In this document: in pieces, positions 47,771-56,381 of the stretch | How the letters are laid out: each line of letters starts with the position of its first letter | How positions within the stretch are numbered: the first letter of the stretch is position 1 | Source of the DNA: an uncultured Pedobacter sp. | GTDB lineage: Bacteria > Bacteroidota > Bacteroidia > Sphingobacteriales > Sphingobacteriaceae | Assembly (NCBI RefSeq): GCF_946480185.1 | Contig: NZ_CAMLIG010000017.1 | Location: 20,960-84,959 of the forward strand | Reading direction: 5' to 3' | DNA: 64,000 nucleotides | The notes under the pieces: generated by a model | Database searches by the model: none | Told to the model about the DNA's origin: nothing | Seen by the model: only the letters and a program-made list of their open reading frames with translations | Made by a program: the position numbers and the translations under genes

Positions 47771-49870
47771 TTAATAAAACTTAGCTCTGTAATCTTTTAC
47801 GTTTGCCTTTTTACGTAAAACTTCAAAAACAGCAGCGTCAACTTGTTGGCTGATAGTTTTTTCCAATTGATCTTTAACTTTTAAAACGTTAGTTAAAGGA
47901 GCTGGGTTAATAAAACTTTTTACAGTATAAACATAAACACCACGGTCGCCTTCAATAACTTTTGATAGTTTATTGGGTTGAGAACCAAAAATACTACCGA
48001 TAACTTTATTTTCTTGCGCTACACCAGGAATAACCGGATTAGCGAAAACAACATTTTCTACCGGTGTAACTTGAGTTCCTGTTTTTTGAGCCACCTGCGC
48101 AAGTGACGATGCACCTTCAACAGCTTTATCAAAAGTAGCTTTTAACACTTTAGCTTGCACCGCTCTTTTTACATCAGGTTCAATTTGCGCTTTAACATCA
48201 TCAAGGCTTAAGGTACCTTCTGGTTTAATTGCAGTTAATACGGCAACCACATATTTATCGCCGATATCAAAAATCTCATTTGAAACATCGCCTTTCTCTG
48301 CTTTATAAGCCCAACGAACTAAATTCCTAGCATCATCCAAACCTGGCAAAGAAGATTGTAGAGGTGTAACATCTGCACCAACTAACTTATTTAAACCTTG
48401 TTTTTGTGTGTTCTCGTCAAAAGATTTTAAATCTGTTACTGTGCTTAAAAAGCTTTGTGCTTTTTGATAAGCAACCTGCTCTGTAGACGAACTTGGCAAT
48501 AACGCTTTATCAACTATGGCAACTTTCACCACTTTAGACATGCCTATTTGCTTTTCTATATTGATGACATGAACACCATATTGTGTTTTCACGATTAGCG
48601 TTTGACCTACAGAACCGTTAAAAACAGCGTCTTCAAAAGCTGGAATCATAGAACCTCGGGCAAAAGTACCTAAATCGCCACCTTTATCCTTAGATGCATC
48701 TGTACCATATTCTGCAGCTAGCTTTGCAAAATCAGCACCGCCCATAATTAATTTCTTTAATGAATCTGCCTTGGCCATTGCTTTATCCATTCCGCCTACT
48801 GTAGCCGGATTGATTAAAATATGACGAGCTTTCACTGAATCAGGGCTTACTCTTGCATCAATTAACTTAGCAACTTTATAAGATCCGTTAGAAAAATATG
48901 GACCGTAAACAAATCCTTTACTTGCGTTAAACATCACAGAATCTAAAGCAGGCTCCAATTGTCCTTTTTTATGATAAGTAATAGGCGTTTTTGTATCGGC
49001 ATTGATCGCTACAAATAACGAATCATTTGTTGAAGCTTTTAAGCCTTCAGCTATTTTATCAATTTTAGCCTTTGCATCTAAGCTATCTTGTTTTGACGGT
49101 GCTGCGTTAAAAGCTACATATTCAAAAGTTCTGGTTTCAGATGGATTTTTAAATTTGTATTTATTTTTTTCGTAGTATTCTTTGTAATCAGCATCAGTTA
49201 ATTTAATCTGAGACTCAGGAACACTTGCGTAATCCTTATATACATAGTCAAAATTAACCAGCTTATTTTTATTGATGTAATCATCTTTAGCATCTAAAGA
49301 GTTTACGTAAATACCATTTTTAACTAAACTGATGTACTTTTCGTTTTCACGTTGTTGGTGTACGCTTTCTTCCAAAGCCACCCATTGAGCCTTCAACTGA
49401 CCAGATGGATCTGTATCTGCACTTTTTCTTGAACTAAGTGCTGTTGCTCTATCAAACTGTCCGGTTTGTTGATTGGTAAAAATTTGCTTCACTTGTGGAG
49501 ACGGATTGTCAAACATTAAATCAAACAATTCCGATTCACCAACAGCAATTCCCAAATCGGAAGTTTGCTTTTTCAAAATCATTCCAGAAATAGTCTGATT
49601 CCATGTATTCTCAACAACATAAGAAGTCATTTGAGCATTTAAACTCCCCATTTGTTGTTTAAACTGCTGAGAATTTTGTTCAACTTTATCGTTAAAATCC
49701 TTGTAGTTGATTGACTCTTTTCCAACTACACCTACTTCGCTTTTAGAATCGGCAATAAAACCTTGCCCACTTCTTATCGCATCACTTAACAGAAACGCCA
49801 CAATTGCAACACCGATAGCAACCACTATGATCACTCCTGCTCGGTTGCGCAAAAAACCCATTATACCCAT
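47771..49870 (-). CDS. PpiD-like peptidyl-prolyl isomerase / SurA-N domain chaperone
   Basis: The 699-residue protein has one N-terminal membrane anchor (residues 12-32) with the bulk in the periplasm. The SurA_N-like domain covers about residues 35-330. A parvulin-type rotamase domain follows near 345-440 (VKARHILINPATVGG, then GGDLGTFARGSMIPAFEDAVF and the YGVHVINIE end), then a second, degenerate rotamase region. It assists folding of exported and outer-membrane proteins. A -7 element (TAAATTTG read on the minus strand at 49908-49915) lies 37 bases before the ATG. I use no symbol because the family has several members in Bacteroidota. Confidence 0.9.
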   Translation of the reverse strand: MGIMGFLRNRAGVIIVVAIGVAIVAFLLSDAIRSGQGFIADSKSEVGVVGKESINYKDFNDKVEQNSQQFKQQMGSLNAQMTSYVVENTWNQTISGMILKKQTSDLGIAVGESELFDLMFDNPSPQVKQIFTNQQTGQFDRATALSSRKSADTDPSGQLKAQWVALEESVHQQRENEKYISLVKNGIYVNSLDAKDDYINKNKLVNFDYVYKDYASVPESQIKLTDADYKEYYEKNKYKFKNPSETRTFEYVAFNAAPSKQDSLDAKAKIDKIAEGLKASTNDSLFVAINADTKTPITYHKKGQLEPALDSVMFNASKGFVYGPYFSNGSYKVAKLIDARVSPDSVKARHILINPATVGGMDKAMAKADSLKKLIMGGADFAKLAAEYGTDASKDKGGDLGTFARGSMIPAFEDAVFNGSVGQTLIVKTQYGVHVINIEKQIGMSKVVKVAIVDKALLPSSSTEQVAYQKAQSFLSTVTDLKSFDENTQKQGLNKLVGADVTPLQSSLPGLDDARNLVRWAYKAEKGDVSNEIFDIGDKYVVAVLTAIKPEGTLSLDDVKAQIEPDVKRAVQAKVLKATFDKAVEGASSLAQVAQKTGTQVTPVENVVFANPVIPGVAQENKVIGSIFGSQPNKLSKVIEGDRGVYVYTVKSFINPAPLTNVLKVKDQLEKTISQQVDAAVFEVLRKKANVKDYRAKFY

Positions 49871-49998
49871 ATCGTAAACTATGCTTTATTTTAGAGGGCG
49901 CAAGATACAAATTTAACCAATAAAGCATAAAATTTATTTTCTTTATATCTATCATAAAATAAGGCTTTTATAATTTATACTGAGTTTTATCGGATAAA

Positions 49999-50030
49999 TT
50001 GATTTTAAAAAAAGCATTATTATAACTTTG
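49999..50030 (+). promoter_or_regulatory. Promoter of the RlmI-like gene
   Basis: TTG at 49999-50001 is followed after 21 bases by TAACTTTG at 50023-50030. Both fit the Bacteroidota consensus. The ATG at 50037 is 6 bases later, so transcription should start at the start codon. Confidence 0.6.
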
Positions 50031-50036
50031 TGGCTT

Positions 50037-51221
50037 ATGGTATCAATTTTATTAAAAAAAGGTAAAGAAAAAGCTGTTTTACAACGTCATCCCTGGATTT
50101 TTTCTGGCGCAGTACAAAATATCAAAGGCAAACCCGAGAACGGTGAGTTAGTAGCTGTTTACTCCTCTACTAACGAATTCTTAGCGTATGGCTACTATAA
50201 TAACGAATCAAGAGTAGCGGTTAGGGTATTAAGTTGGGAAGAAAACAATTTGCCTAATGAAGATTGGTACCGTAAAAGATTGCAAGTGGCCGTAAAAAAC
50301 AGACTGCATTTGTTAACGAATAAAAACAACACTTGTCGACTTGTTTTTAGTGAATCGGATTATTTACCGGGATTAATTGTCGATAAATACGGTGATTATC
50401 TTTCTGTTCAGATTCTGACATCAGGAATGGAAATCATGAAAACCGTGATTTTGGACGAATTGCAAAAACTAACCGGTGCAAAAGGCGTTTTTGATAAAAG
50501 CGATGCTAGTGCAAGAGCGCATGACGGATTAGCAGAAGGAAATGGACTGCTTGCTGGCGCTTTGCCTCCGGACTTTGTAGAAGTAAAAGAGAACGGTATT
50601 AAATACCACATCAATATTATTGAGGGACAAAAATCTGGGTTTTATTGCGACCAACGCTTTAACCGACAGATGCTTGCGGGCTACGTTAAAGACAAAAAAG
50701 TGCTGGATTGCTTTAGCTACAGCGGAGGCTTTACCCTAAATGCACTGGCAAATGGCGCTAAAGAAGTTACCGCTGTTGATAGCTCATCCTTAGCGATAGA
50801 AACGCTAAAGAAAAACCTTAGCTTAAATAAATTTGACGCAAATAACTGCACTGCAATTCAAAACGATGTAAACAAGCAGCTGAGAATTTTTAAAGAAGCT
50901 GGAGAAACATTTGATATCGTAATTTTAGATCCGCCAAAATATGCACCTTCAAGATCTGCATTGGACAGAGCAGCCAGGGCTTATAAAGATTTAAACCGTT
51001 TAGGGATGCAAATTTTAACAGAAGGCGGATTATTAGCAACTTTTAGTTGTTCTGGCGCTGTTGATATGGAAACGTTTAAACAAATTATAGCTTGGGCCGC
51101 TTTAGACGCGGGTAAAGAAGTACAAATTATTCATCAGTTTACACAGCCAGAGGATCATCCGGTAAGAATATCTTTCCCAGAAGGAGAATATTTAAAAGGG
51201 TTACTTTGCCGCGTTTATTAA
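50037..51221 (+). CDS. Class I SAM-dependent rRNA methyltransferase (RlmI-like)
   Basis: The frame is open from a TTG at 50028, but that TTG is part of the -7 promoter element, so I choose the ATG at 50037, giving 394 residues. The N-terminal PUA domain (RHPWIFSGAVQNIKG) is followed by a middle segment with DKYGDYLSVQ and the methyltransferase domain, with KVLDCFSYSGGFTLNA, the FDIVILDPPKYAPS motif and LLATFSCSGAVD. RlmI makes m5C1962 in 23S rRNA. Substrate identity is by family only. It converges on the receiver gene at 51229. Confidence 0.9.
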   Translation: MVSILLKKGKEKAVLQRHPWIFSGAVQNIKGKPENGELVAVYSSTNEFLAYGYYNNESRVAVRVLSWEENNLPNEDWYRKRLQVAVKNRLHLLTNKNNTCRLVFSESDYLPGLIVDKYGDYLSVQILTSGMEIMKTVILDELQKLTGAKGVFDKSDASARAHDGLAEGNGLLAGALPPDFVEVKENGIKYHINIIEGQKSGFYCDQRFNRQMLAGYVKDKKVLDCFSYSGGFTLNALANGAKEVTAVDSSSLAIETLKKNLSLNKFDANNCTAIQNDVNKQLRIFKEAGETFDIVILDPPKYAPSRSALDRAARAYKDLNRLGMQILTEGGLLATFSCSGAVDMETFKQIIAWAALDAGKEVQIIHQFTQPEDHPVRISFPEGEYLKGLLCRVY

Positions 51222-51228
51222 ACAATAT

Positions 51229-51639
51229 TTAATCTTCAAATTTCAATTTCCCCAACAAGCCTTGCATTTTAAGCGCAATTTGTTGATGTGTTTTTTGTAG
51301 CGAGGCAATAAGCTGCTGTATTTCAGTGGCTTTCAAAGGCTTTTTTAGGTAATGCAGTTTATTGACTTCAAAGGTTTTTACGCTATCATTATTATTGGTT
51401 AAAAAAATGATAGTGGGTTGCTTTTTAATTTTCTCGATAAATTTCAGAGCCGATAAATCATCGCCTTTAACGGCTAAAAACAACAAATTAGGTTCTTTGT
51501 CATTTACTAAACTTAGTCCTTCTTTGACATTTGTTACGGTTGCTAAAACTTTTACAAAATCATTTTGAGTCAAAATATCTGATAGATTTTCGCTTTCTTT
51601 TAACTCCTCATCTATAATTATACAGGTAAATTTTTCCAT
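51229..51639 (-). CDS. Receiver-domain-like protein lacking the phosphoacceptor Asp
   Basis: I place the start at the ATG at 51639 (MEKFTCIIIDEEL); the frame is open to 51675. The 136 residues follow the CheY-like pattern: acidic residues in IIIDEE, a beta strand at the phosphoacceptor site that reads NLLFLAVKGDD where LxLDxxMP is expected, and a conserved switch Lys in YLKKPL. The acceptor Asp is replaced by Ala, so normal phosphorylation is unlikely. There is no output domain, only a Gln-rich helical tail. It may act by protein binding. Confidence 0.8.
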   Translation of the reverse strand: MEKFTCIIIDEELKESENLSDILTQNDFVKVLATVTNVKEGLSLVNDKEPNLLFLAVKGDDLSALKFIEKIKKQPTIIFLTNNNDSVKTFEVNKLHYLKKPLKATEIQQLIASLQKTHQQIALKMQGLLGKLKFED

Positions 51640-51735
51640 CGGTTTAAAATCAAAATTAGTTTTCTTAATCCTCAAATATTGCGCACTAAATAATGCATTA
51701 CAAAAACCAAAAATACTTATTTGCGTTAAAGCATT

Positions 51736-52212
51736 ATGGAAAAAGAAGATACTAATTATTACTCTGGCGAAGCAAAATTTTCTCCGGTTCCGTTAACGGT
51801 AAACTCGCCAGTAATTAGGGCAACAGATAAAAACAAAATCCAGGCAAATGCACTTGAGACAATGCACCTACAAGCTCATCAGCAAGTTGAAATGTTGCGT
51901 AAACAAGCAGAATTAATTATGCAACAGGTAAAAGAAATTGAAGATCGCCTAAAAATATCTGAATTAATTTACAAAGCTGAACTCCGTTTTAAACCAGTTT
52001 TAGGCCAAGTTTATCACCTCTACGAAAAGCAGGAAAAGGGAACACTTTTGGTAAGTATGATTGCGCCGGAAGAATGGGGACGTTCAAAAACTCTTTCCCG
52101 CTATTTATCTACCATTCGTTTGCTGTCTGATTCTACTTGGGAAGTTTTAAATAAAGCCAGTTTTAGTTTTGAGGAGCTGCTTTCAACCATTCCATCAAAT
52201 CAGGATACTTAA
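51736..52212 (+). CDS. DUF2452 family protein
   Basis: The 158-residue cytoplasmic protein has the DUF2452 pattern, with ETMHLQAHQQVEMLRKQAELI as a helix, KAELRFKPVLGQVYHLYEK, and SMIAPEEWG. The family occurs widely in Bacteroidota and some proteobacteria and its function is unknown. Its 3' end overlaps that of the convergent epimerase gene by 50 bases. Confidence 0.85.
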   Translation: MEKEDTNYYSGEAKFSPVPLTVNSPVIRATDKNKIQANALETMHLQAHQQVEMLRKQAELIMQQVKEIEDRLKISELIYKAELRFKPVLGQVYHLYEKQEKGTLLVSMIAPEEWGRSKTLSRYLSTIRLLSDSTWEVLNKASFSFEELLSTIPSNQDT

Positions 52213-53002
52213 ATTGATATCCTTTTGAAATGATCTTATTGGCATCAATAATCTTAAAATCCTTTTTCTCCGCTATAAAATCGGCATGTTTACCGTAAAG
52301 GTTCATAGTTGCCATATCGTAAAACTCCATTTTTGTGGGATGACTTGGTGTTGCACCGTTAAAAATTTCATTCCATAAATCATCCTCAATTACTTTACTG
52401 ATTACGCCAATACAATCATCCAAATGAATAAGATTCATCGGTGCTAAACCGTTTGGAATATCACTTTTACTTGCAAAGAATCTTCCTGGGTGTCTATCTG
52501 GCCCGATAAGTCCAGCCATTCTTATTATGGTAGTAGCTCTATTGTTTAAACTGGAGAAAATATTCTCTGCCGCTAGCATTCTTTTAGCTGTAGCTGTATC
52601 TCCAAAAGAATTGCTTTCTTCTGTATGTATTCCATTATTTTCAGAATAAACAGATGTTGAAGAAATAAATATGACTTTTTTTACGGATGACAGCAAAATT
52701 TCATTTCTAAGATACTGTAGTTTAGCCAAATACAGCTCACCAGAACCATCGTGTCGCCCCGGCGGAATATTAATAATTAACAAATCAACAGCTAGAAAAT
52801 CTTTAATACCGTTAATAGTATCTGCAGTACCCAATTGTATTAAATATGGAACAATACCATTCTGCTCCAAAACACCTAATTTATGAACACTTGTTGTTGA
52901 CCCATTTATACTGTACTCATCTTTTAATAATTTTTTCGCCAAGGGCAAACCAAGCCATCCACAGCCTATAATCGCTATTTTTTTAACAGATTTATTTCTC
53001 AT
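52163..53002 (-). CDS. NAD(P)-dependent epimerase/dehydratase-like protein (YeeZ type)
   Basis: The 279-residue Rossmann protein has the dinucleotide-binding IAIIGCGWLGLPLAKKL at residues 8-24. The strand-six region FISSTSVYSENNG carries the catalytic-type Ser and Tyr of extended SDRs. The GCGWLG form of the glycine motif and the short C-terminal domain resemble E. coli YeeZ. Substrate is unknown. Its last 50 bases are also coding on the other strand for the DUF2452 protein. Confidence 0.85.
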   Translation of the reverse strand: MRNKSVKKIAIIGCGWLGLPLAKKLLKDEYSINGSTTSVHKLGVLEQNGIVPYLIQLGTADTINGIKDFLAVDLLIINIPPGRHDGSGELYLAKLQYLRNEILLSSVKKVIFISSTSVYSENNGIHTEESNSFGDTATAKRMLAAENIFSSLNNRATTIIRMAGLIGPDRHPGRFFASKSDIPNGLAPMNLIHLDDCIGVISKVIEDDLWNEIFNGATPSHPTKMEFYDMATMNLYGKHADFIAEKKDFKIIDANKIISKGYQFKYPDLMEWLKAAPQN

Positions 53003-53079
53003 TATTAAACAAACATAGGAATTTTATTTTTTGGCATTTTGTTTGTAACGATGCATAAACAATCACAAGAATAAAAATT

Positions 53080-53763
53080 ATGAAAGCTAATAATTTAAGA
53101 ATTACAGCATTAAGTTTAGTTGCAGTTTTAGGAGTAACAACACTTACTCCGGCGTGTAAATCATTAACAAATACACAAAAAGGCGCAGGTATTGGCGCAG
53201 TTGCCGGTGGTACTATTGGTGCTTTAATTGGTAAAAAAGCAGGCAATACCGCAGTAGGTGCAATTATTGGTGGAGCAATTGGCGGAACAGCTGGAGCGTT
53301 TATTGGCAAAAAAATGGACAAACAAGCTAAGGAAATTCAGCAGAGTATTCCTGGTGCAGAAGTAATTCCTTATGAAGAAGGTATTATTGTAAAATTCGAT
53401 TCTGGTATTTTATTCGGAGTTGACAAATCAGAATTACAAGCAAGCGCAAAACAAAATATTGATAACCTTGCGGCTTCCTTAAATAAATATCCTGATACTG
53501 ATATTATGGTAATTGGGCATACAGATGCGTCGGGAAGCGACGCTTACAATATGACACTATCACAAAAAAGAGCTGCTGCCGTAAAAGATTATGCAGTTTC
53601 TAAAGGTGTGAGTAGTGAAAGGTTAAAAACTGTTGGAAAAGGTGAAACTGAGCCCATTGCATCAAACGATACTGCAGAAGGAATGGCGCAAAACCGTAGG
53701 GTAGAAATTGTTATTGTTGCAAACAATAAAATGAAACAAGAGGCGAAAGCTGCAACTAACTAG
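53080..53763 (+). CDS. OmpA-family lipoprotein with glycine zipper
   Basis: The 227-residue protein has a signal peptide with lipobox TPAC (Cys26), then a glycine-zipper region at about residues 36-85 (GAGIGAVAGGTIGALIGKKAG and a second similar stretch). A C-terminal OmpA peptidoglycan-binding domain follows at about 105-220, with IMVIGHTDASGS and AQNRRVEIVI holding the Asp and Arg that bind diaminopimelate. It anchors the outer membrane to peptidoglycan. It is a single gene with a terminator. Confidence 0.93.
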   Translation: MKANNLRITALSLVAVLGVTTLTPACKSLTNTQKGAGIGAVAGGTIGALIGKKAGNTAVGAIIGGAIGGTAGAFIGKKMDKQAKEIQQSIPGAEVIPYEEGIIVKFDSGILFGVDKSELQASAKQNIDNLAASLNKYPDTDIMVIGHTDASGSDAYNMTLSQKRAAAVKDYAVSKGVSSERLKTVGKGETEPIASNDTAEGMAQNRRVEIVIVANNKMKQEAKAATN

Positions 53764-53785
53764 TCGGCAAAATACCGAAGAACTG

Positions 53786-53824
53786 AAAAAGGAAATCGAT
53801 TTAATTAATAGATTTCCTTTTTTT
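53786..53824 (+). terminator. Terminator of the OmpA-family gene
   Basis: The 12-bp perfect stem AAAAAGGAAATC/GATTTCCTTTTT has a 13-base loop and ends in further T, 23 bases after the stop. Confidence 0.85.
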
Positions 53825-53962
53825 AACCTCTTTACTTAAGGCATTTGTAAATAATAAGTCATTATTATAAAACAAACGCATATATAAAGTTTTATACTTG
53901 ATAATTTAACAATAAAACATCTATTTTGTAATCTATTTGTTAATCACTTAATATTAATTGAC

Positions 53963-54403
53963 ATGTTTGAAAAACTGAATCAAATTGTAAAAGAAAGCGA
54001 ACAAGTTTTCTTAGCCTCTGATCTTAGCCAAACAGCTATGAAAGATGCCATGAATGAAGCAACTGCAGTTATTGTTGATGTTTTAAAATCTCAGCTTGAC
54101 CACGGTAAAGCAAAAGATTTGATGTCGTCTTTCATGGGGAAACAGTCAAACCATCAAAGTTTAACAAATGCGATGATCAACAAATATTCACACCGTTTAA
54201 ACAGTTATTTTAATCTTAGCATTAATGATGCGAAGGATTTGAGTGAAAAAGTTATTCCGGTGATTATGAATAAGTTTGTACAACAAACAATGGAGAACAA
54301 AAAAGAAGAAAACGGAATATTTACTTTAATGAACTGGTTAAGTGGAAACACGGTTAATTTTGAAAACTTCTTTTTAAAATTAAACCTTGTACAAGTTGCT
54401 TAA
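53963..54403 (+). CDS. Small helical protein, function unknown
   Basis: The 146-residue protein is predicted all-helical, has no signal peptide and has a C-terminal NGIFTLMNWLSGNTVNFENFF. It has a weak resemblance to DUF937/YidB-type proteins, with repeated small helical segments and an SSFMGKQSN turn, but I cannot confirm this. It stands alone with a strong AT-rich upstream region and a downstream terminator. I assign no function. Confidence 0.7.
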   Translation: MFEKLNQIVKESEQVFLASDLSQTAMKDAMNEATAVIVDVLKSQLDHGKAKDLMSSFMGKQSNHQSLTNAMINKYSHRLNSYFNLSINDAKDLSEKVIPVIMNKFVQQTMENKKEENGIFTLMNWLSGNTVNFENFFLKLNLVQVA

Positions 54404-54422
54404 CTTTTTTTTTAAATCGCGG

Positions 54423-54460
54423 AAAAAAAGGGATTAATTAATTTTTAATCCCTTTTTTTA
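54423..54460. terminator. Bidirectional terminator
   Basis: The perfect stem AAAAAAAGGGATTAA/TTAATCCCTTTTTTT lies between the convergent genes at 53963 and 54499. T-runs on both strands allow termination in both directions. Confidence 0.88.
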
Positions 54461-54498
54461 TGCACTTTATTGAGGTTCTGTTTTAAATCTTTTAAAAA

Positions 54499-55209
54499 TT
54501 AGCAAAGTTTAACCAACTTATTTCCCACTAAAACCGGAACACTCTTAGCCGTGTTTACATTCAAACAAAATTTAATATCTTCCTCAATCCCCAGTTTTTT
54601 TAAACGTTCACTGTGTGAAGTTTTAGCGGTATATACTTCTAAATCATCCTGAGCCAAAACATATAGGTCTTCTGCCGCAATACTGCTGTCATCTAAAAAG
54701 TAATTTTCAGAAATTAGCTGATGCACTACTGCTCCTGCGAACAGCGTATCTTCCAGATTAAACTTTTTTTTCCAGCCGGCACAGAGCAAAAGTACATCGT
54801 GTTCTTGTGTCTTTAAATAATCACAAACCGCATCCAAATTTAAAAAAGAACCAATAATTACTTGACGAGCTGTTTTTTTTGATTCATCAATGGCATAAGT
54901 ACCATTTGTGGTAGTTAAAACCACTGTTTTTCCTTTTACTTTTTCTGCGGTATAAGAAAAGGGCGAGTTTCCAAAATCAAAGCCTTCCACTACTTTACCG
55001 TCGCGTTCGGCCGCTAACAAACAGCCGTTTCCGTGATTTCTACATTCTTCAACTGTTGCAACGGGAATGATAGCTTCTGCACCGTTTTCAATTCCGTAAC
55101 AAATAGAGCTAGTTGCTCTAAAAATATCAATCACTACAACAATGGAATTTGTTAAATCGTATAGCGGAAGTAATGCCGGAGTTAGGCAAACCTGTATGTT
55201 TTTTTGCAT
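54499..55209 (-). CDS. comB: 2-phosphosulfolactate phosphatase (ComB family)
   Basis: The 236-residue protein matches the ComB family, which hydrolyses 2-phosphosulfolactate in coenzyme M synthesis in archaea. Motifs include VVVIDIFRATSSI, the AAERDGKVVEGFDFGNSP block, TTTNGTYAI and LLCAGWKKKFNLEDTLFAGA. Bacteroidota do not make coenzyme M, so here it may serve sulfolactate or sulfonolipid metabolism, which is my inference. It follows gcvT by 13 bases on the same strand and is probably co-transcribed. Confidence 0.88.
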   Translation of the reverse strand: MQKNIQVCLTPALLPLYDLTNSIVVVIDIFRATSSICYGIENGAEAIIPVATVEECRNHGNGCLLAAERDGKVVEGFDFGNSPFSYTAEKVKGKTVVLTTTNGTYAIDESKKTARQVIIGSFLNLDAVCDYLKTQEHDVLLLCAGWKKKFNLEDTLFAGAVVHQLISENYFLDDSSIAAEDLYVLAQDDLEVYTAKTSHSERLKKLGIEEDIKFCLNVNTAKSVPVLVGNKLVKLC

Positions 55210-55222
55210 AAAATCTTTGATG

Positions 55223-56308
55223 CTATTTATTTTTATAAAAAGGAAATTTTACCACTTTCGCCTTCACTTTGTTATCTCTTATTTTGATAAAAATTTCTTG
55301 TCCATCTGCAGAGAAAGTTTTGGATACGTAAGCTAAACCGATGGCTTTTTGTAAAGATGGCGACTGTGTGCCAGACGTTACTTTTCCAATTGTATTGCCT
55401 TCAGCGTCCACAACTTCATAATCATGGCGAGGAATTCCTCTTTCAACCATTTCAAAACCTACCAGTTTTTTAGCTACCCCATTTTCTTTTTGCTTTTTCA
55501 AGAAATCTGAGTTGGTGAATTCTTTGGCAAACTTAGTTACCCACCCCAAGCCCGCTTCAAACGGAGAAGTTGTATCATCAATATCATTTCCGTACAAGCA
55601 GAAACCCATTTCTAAGCGTAAAGTATCACGAGCAGCCAAACCTATCGGTTTAATATCATAAGCCTCGCCTGCTTTAAAAATGGCATCCCAAATTTCATCG
55701 GCGTAAGCGTTATCAAAGTAAATCTCAAAACCTCCTGCGCCAGTATAGCCAGTTGCCGAAATCAAAATATTATCAAAACCCGCAAACTTTCCTTTTTTGA
55801 AGGTGTAATAGTCCATTTCATCCAAATTAACATCGGTTAAACTTTGCAAGGCTTTAGCAGCATTTGGTCCTTGAACCGCCAATAAGGAAGTACGGTCTGA
55901 TATATTTTTCATCTCCACACCGTAAGTATTAAAACTACTGATCCAATCCCAGTCTTTTTCAATATTTGATGCATTTACTACCAGCATGTAGGTTTTCTCA
56001 TCAATCCTGTAAACCAGCAAATCATCGATAATACCGCCCGTTTTATTAGGTAAATAGGCGTACTGTATTTTTCCGTCGAAAAGCCTAGAAGCATCATTTG
56101 AGGTTACCTGCTGAATTAAATCCATTGCTTTATCGCCTTTTAAAATAAATTCGCCCATGTGGCTGACATCAAAAACCCCAACTGATTTACGTACCGCATC
56201 ATGTTCGGCATTGATACCAGAATATTGAACAGGCATATTAAACCCTGCAAAAGGCACCATTTTGGCACCTAAAGAAATGTGTTTCGCAGTTAAAGCGGTG
56301 GTTTTCAT
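55223..56308 (-). CDS. gcvT: Aminomethyltransferase, glycine cleavage T protein
   Basis: This is the tetrahydrofolate-dependent component of the glycine cleavage system, which releases ammonia and methylene-THF from the H-protein-bound intermediate. The 361 residues are full length: N-terminal [24 protein letters not shown], the catalytic Asp region in [17 protein letters not shown], and C-terminal [21 protein letters not shown]. The other gcv genes are not in the window. It heads the gcvT-comB unit. Confidence 0.95.
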   Translation of the reverse strand: MKTTALTAKHISLGAKMVPFAGFNMPVQYSGINAEHDAVRKSVGVFDVSHMGEFILKGDKAMDLIQQVTSNDASRLFDGKIQYAYLPNKTGGIIDDLLVYRIDEKTYMLVVNASNIEKDWDWISSFNTYGVEMKNISDRTSLLAVQGPNAAKALQSLTDVNLDEMDYYTFKKGKFAGFDNILISATGYTGAGGFEIYFDNAYADEIWDAIFKAGEAYDIKPIGLAARDTLRLEMGFCLYGNDIDDTTSPFEAGLGWVTKFAKEFTNSDFLKKQKENGVAKKLVGFEMVERGIPRHDYEVVDAEGNTIGKVTSGTQSPSLQKAIGLAYVSKTFSADGQEIFIKIRDNKVKAKVVKFPFYKNK

Positions 56309-56381
56309 TTTATCGAAATAAAACCCCTATAAATTACAATTAATGGGGGGTGTGAGATTTGAGTCGCGAAATTAATAAAAT

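Noticed and set aside
52992..53321. 109-residue Pro/Ala/Ile-rich minus-strand frame
   Set aside because: It is the antisense of the glycine-zipper part of the OmpA lipoprotein gene; the low-complexity composition comes from that.
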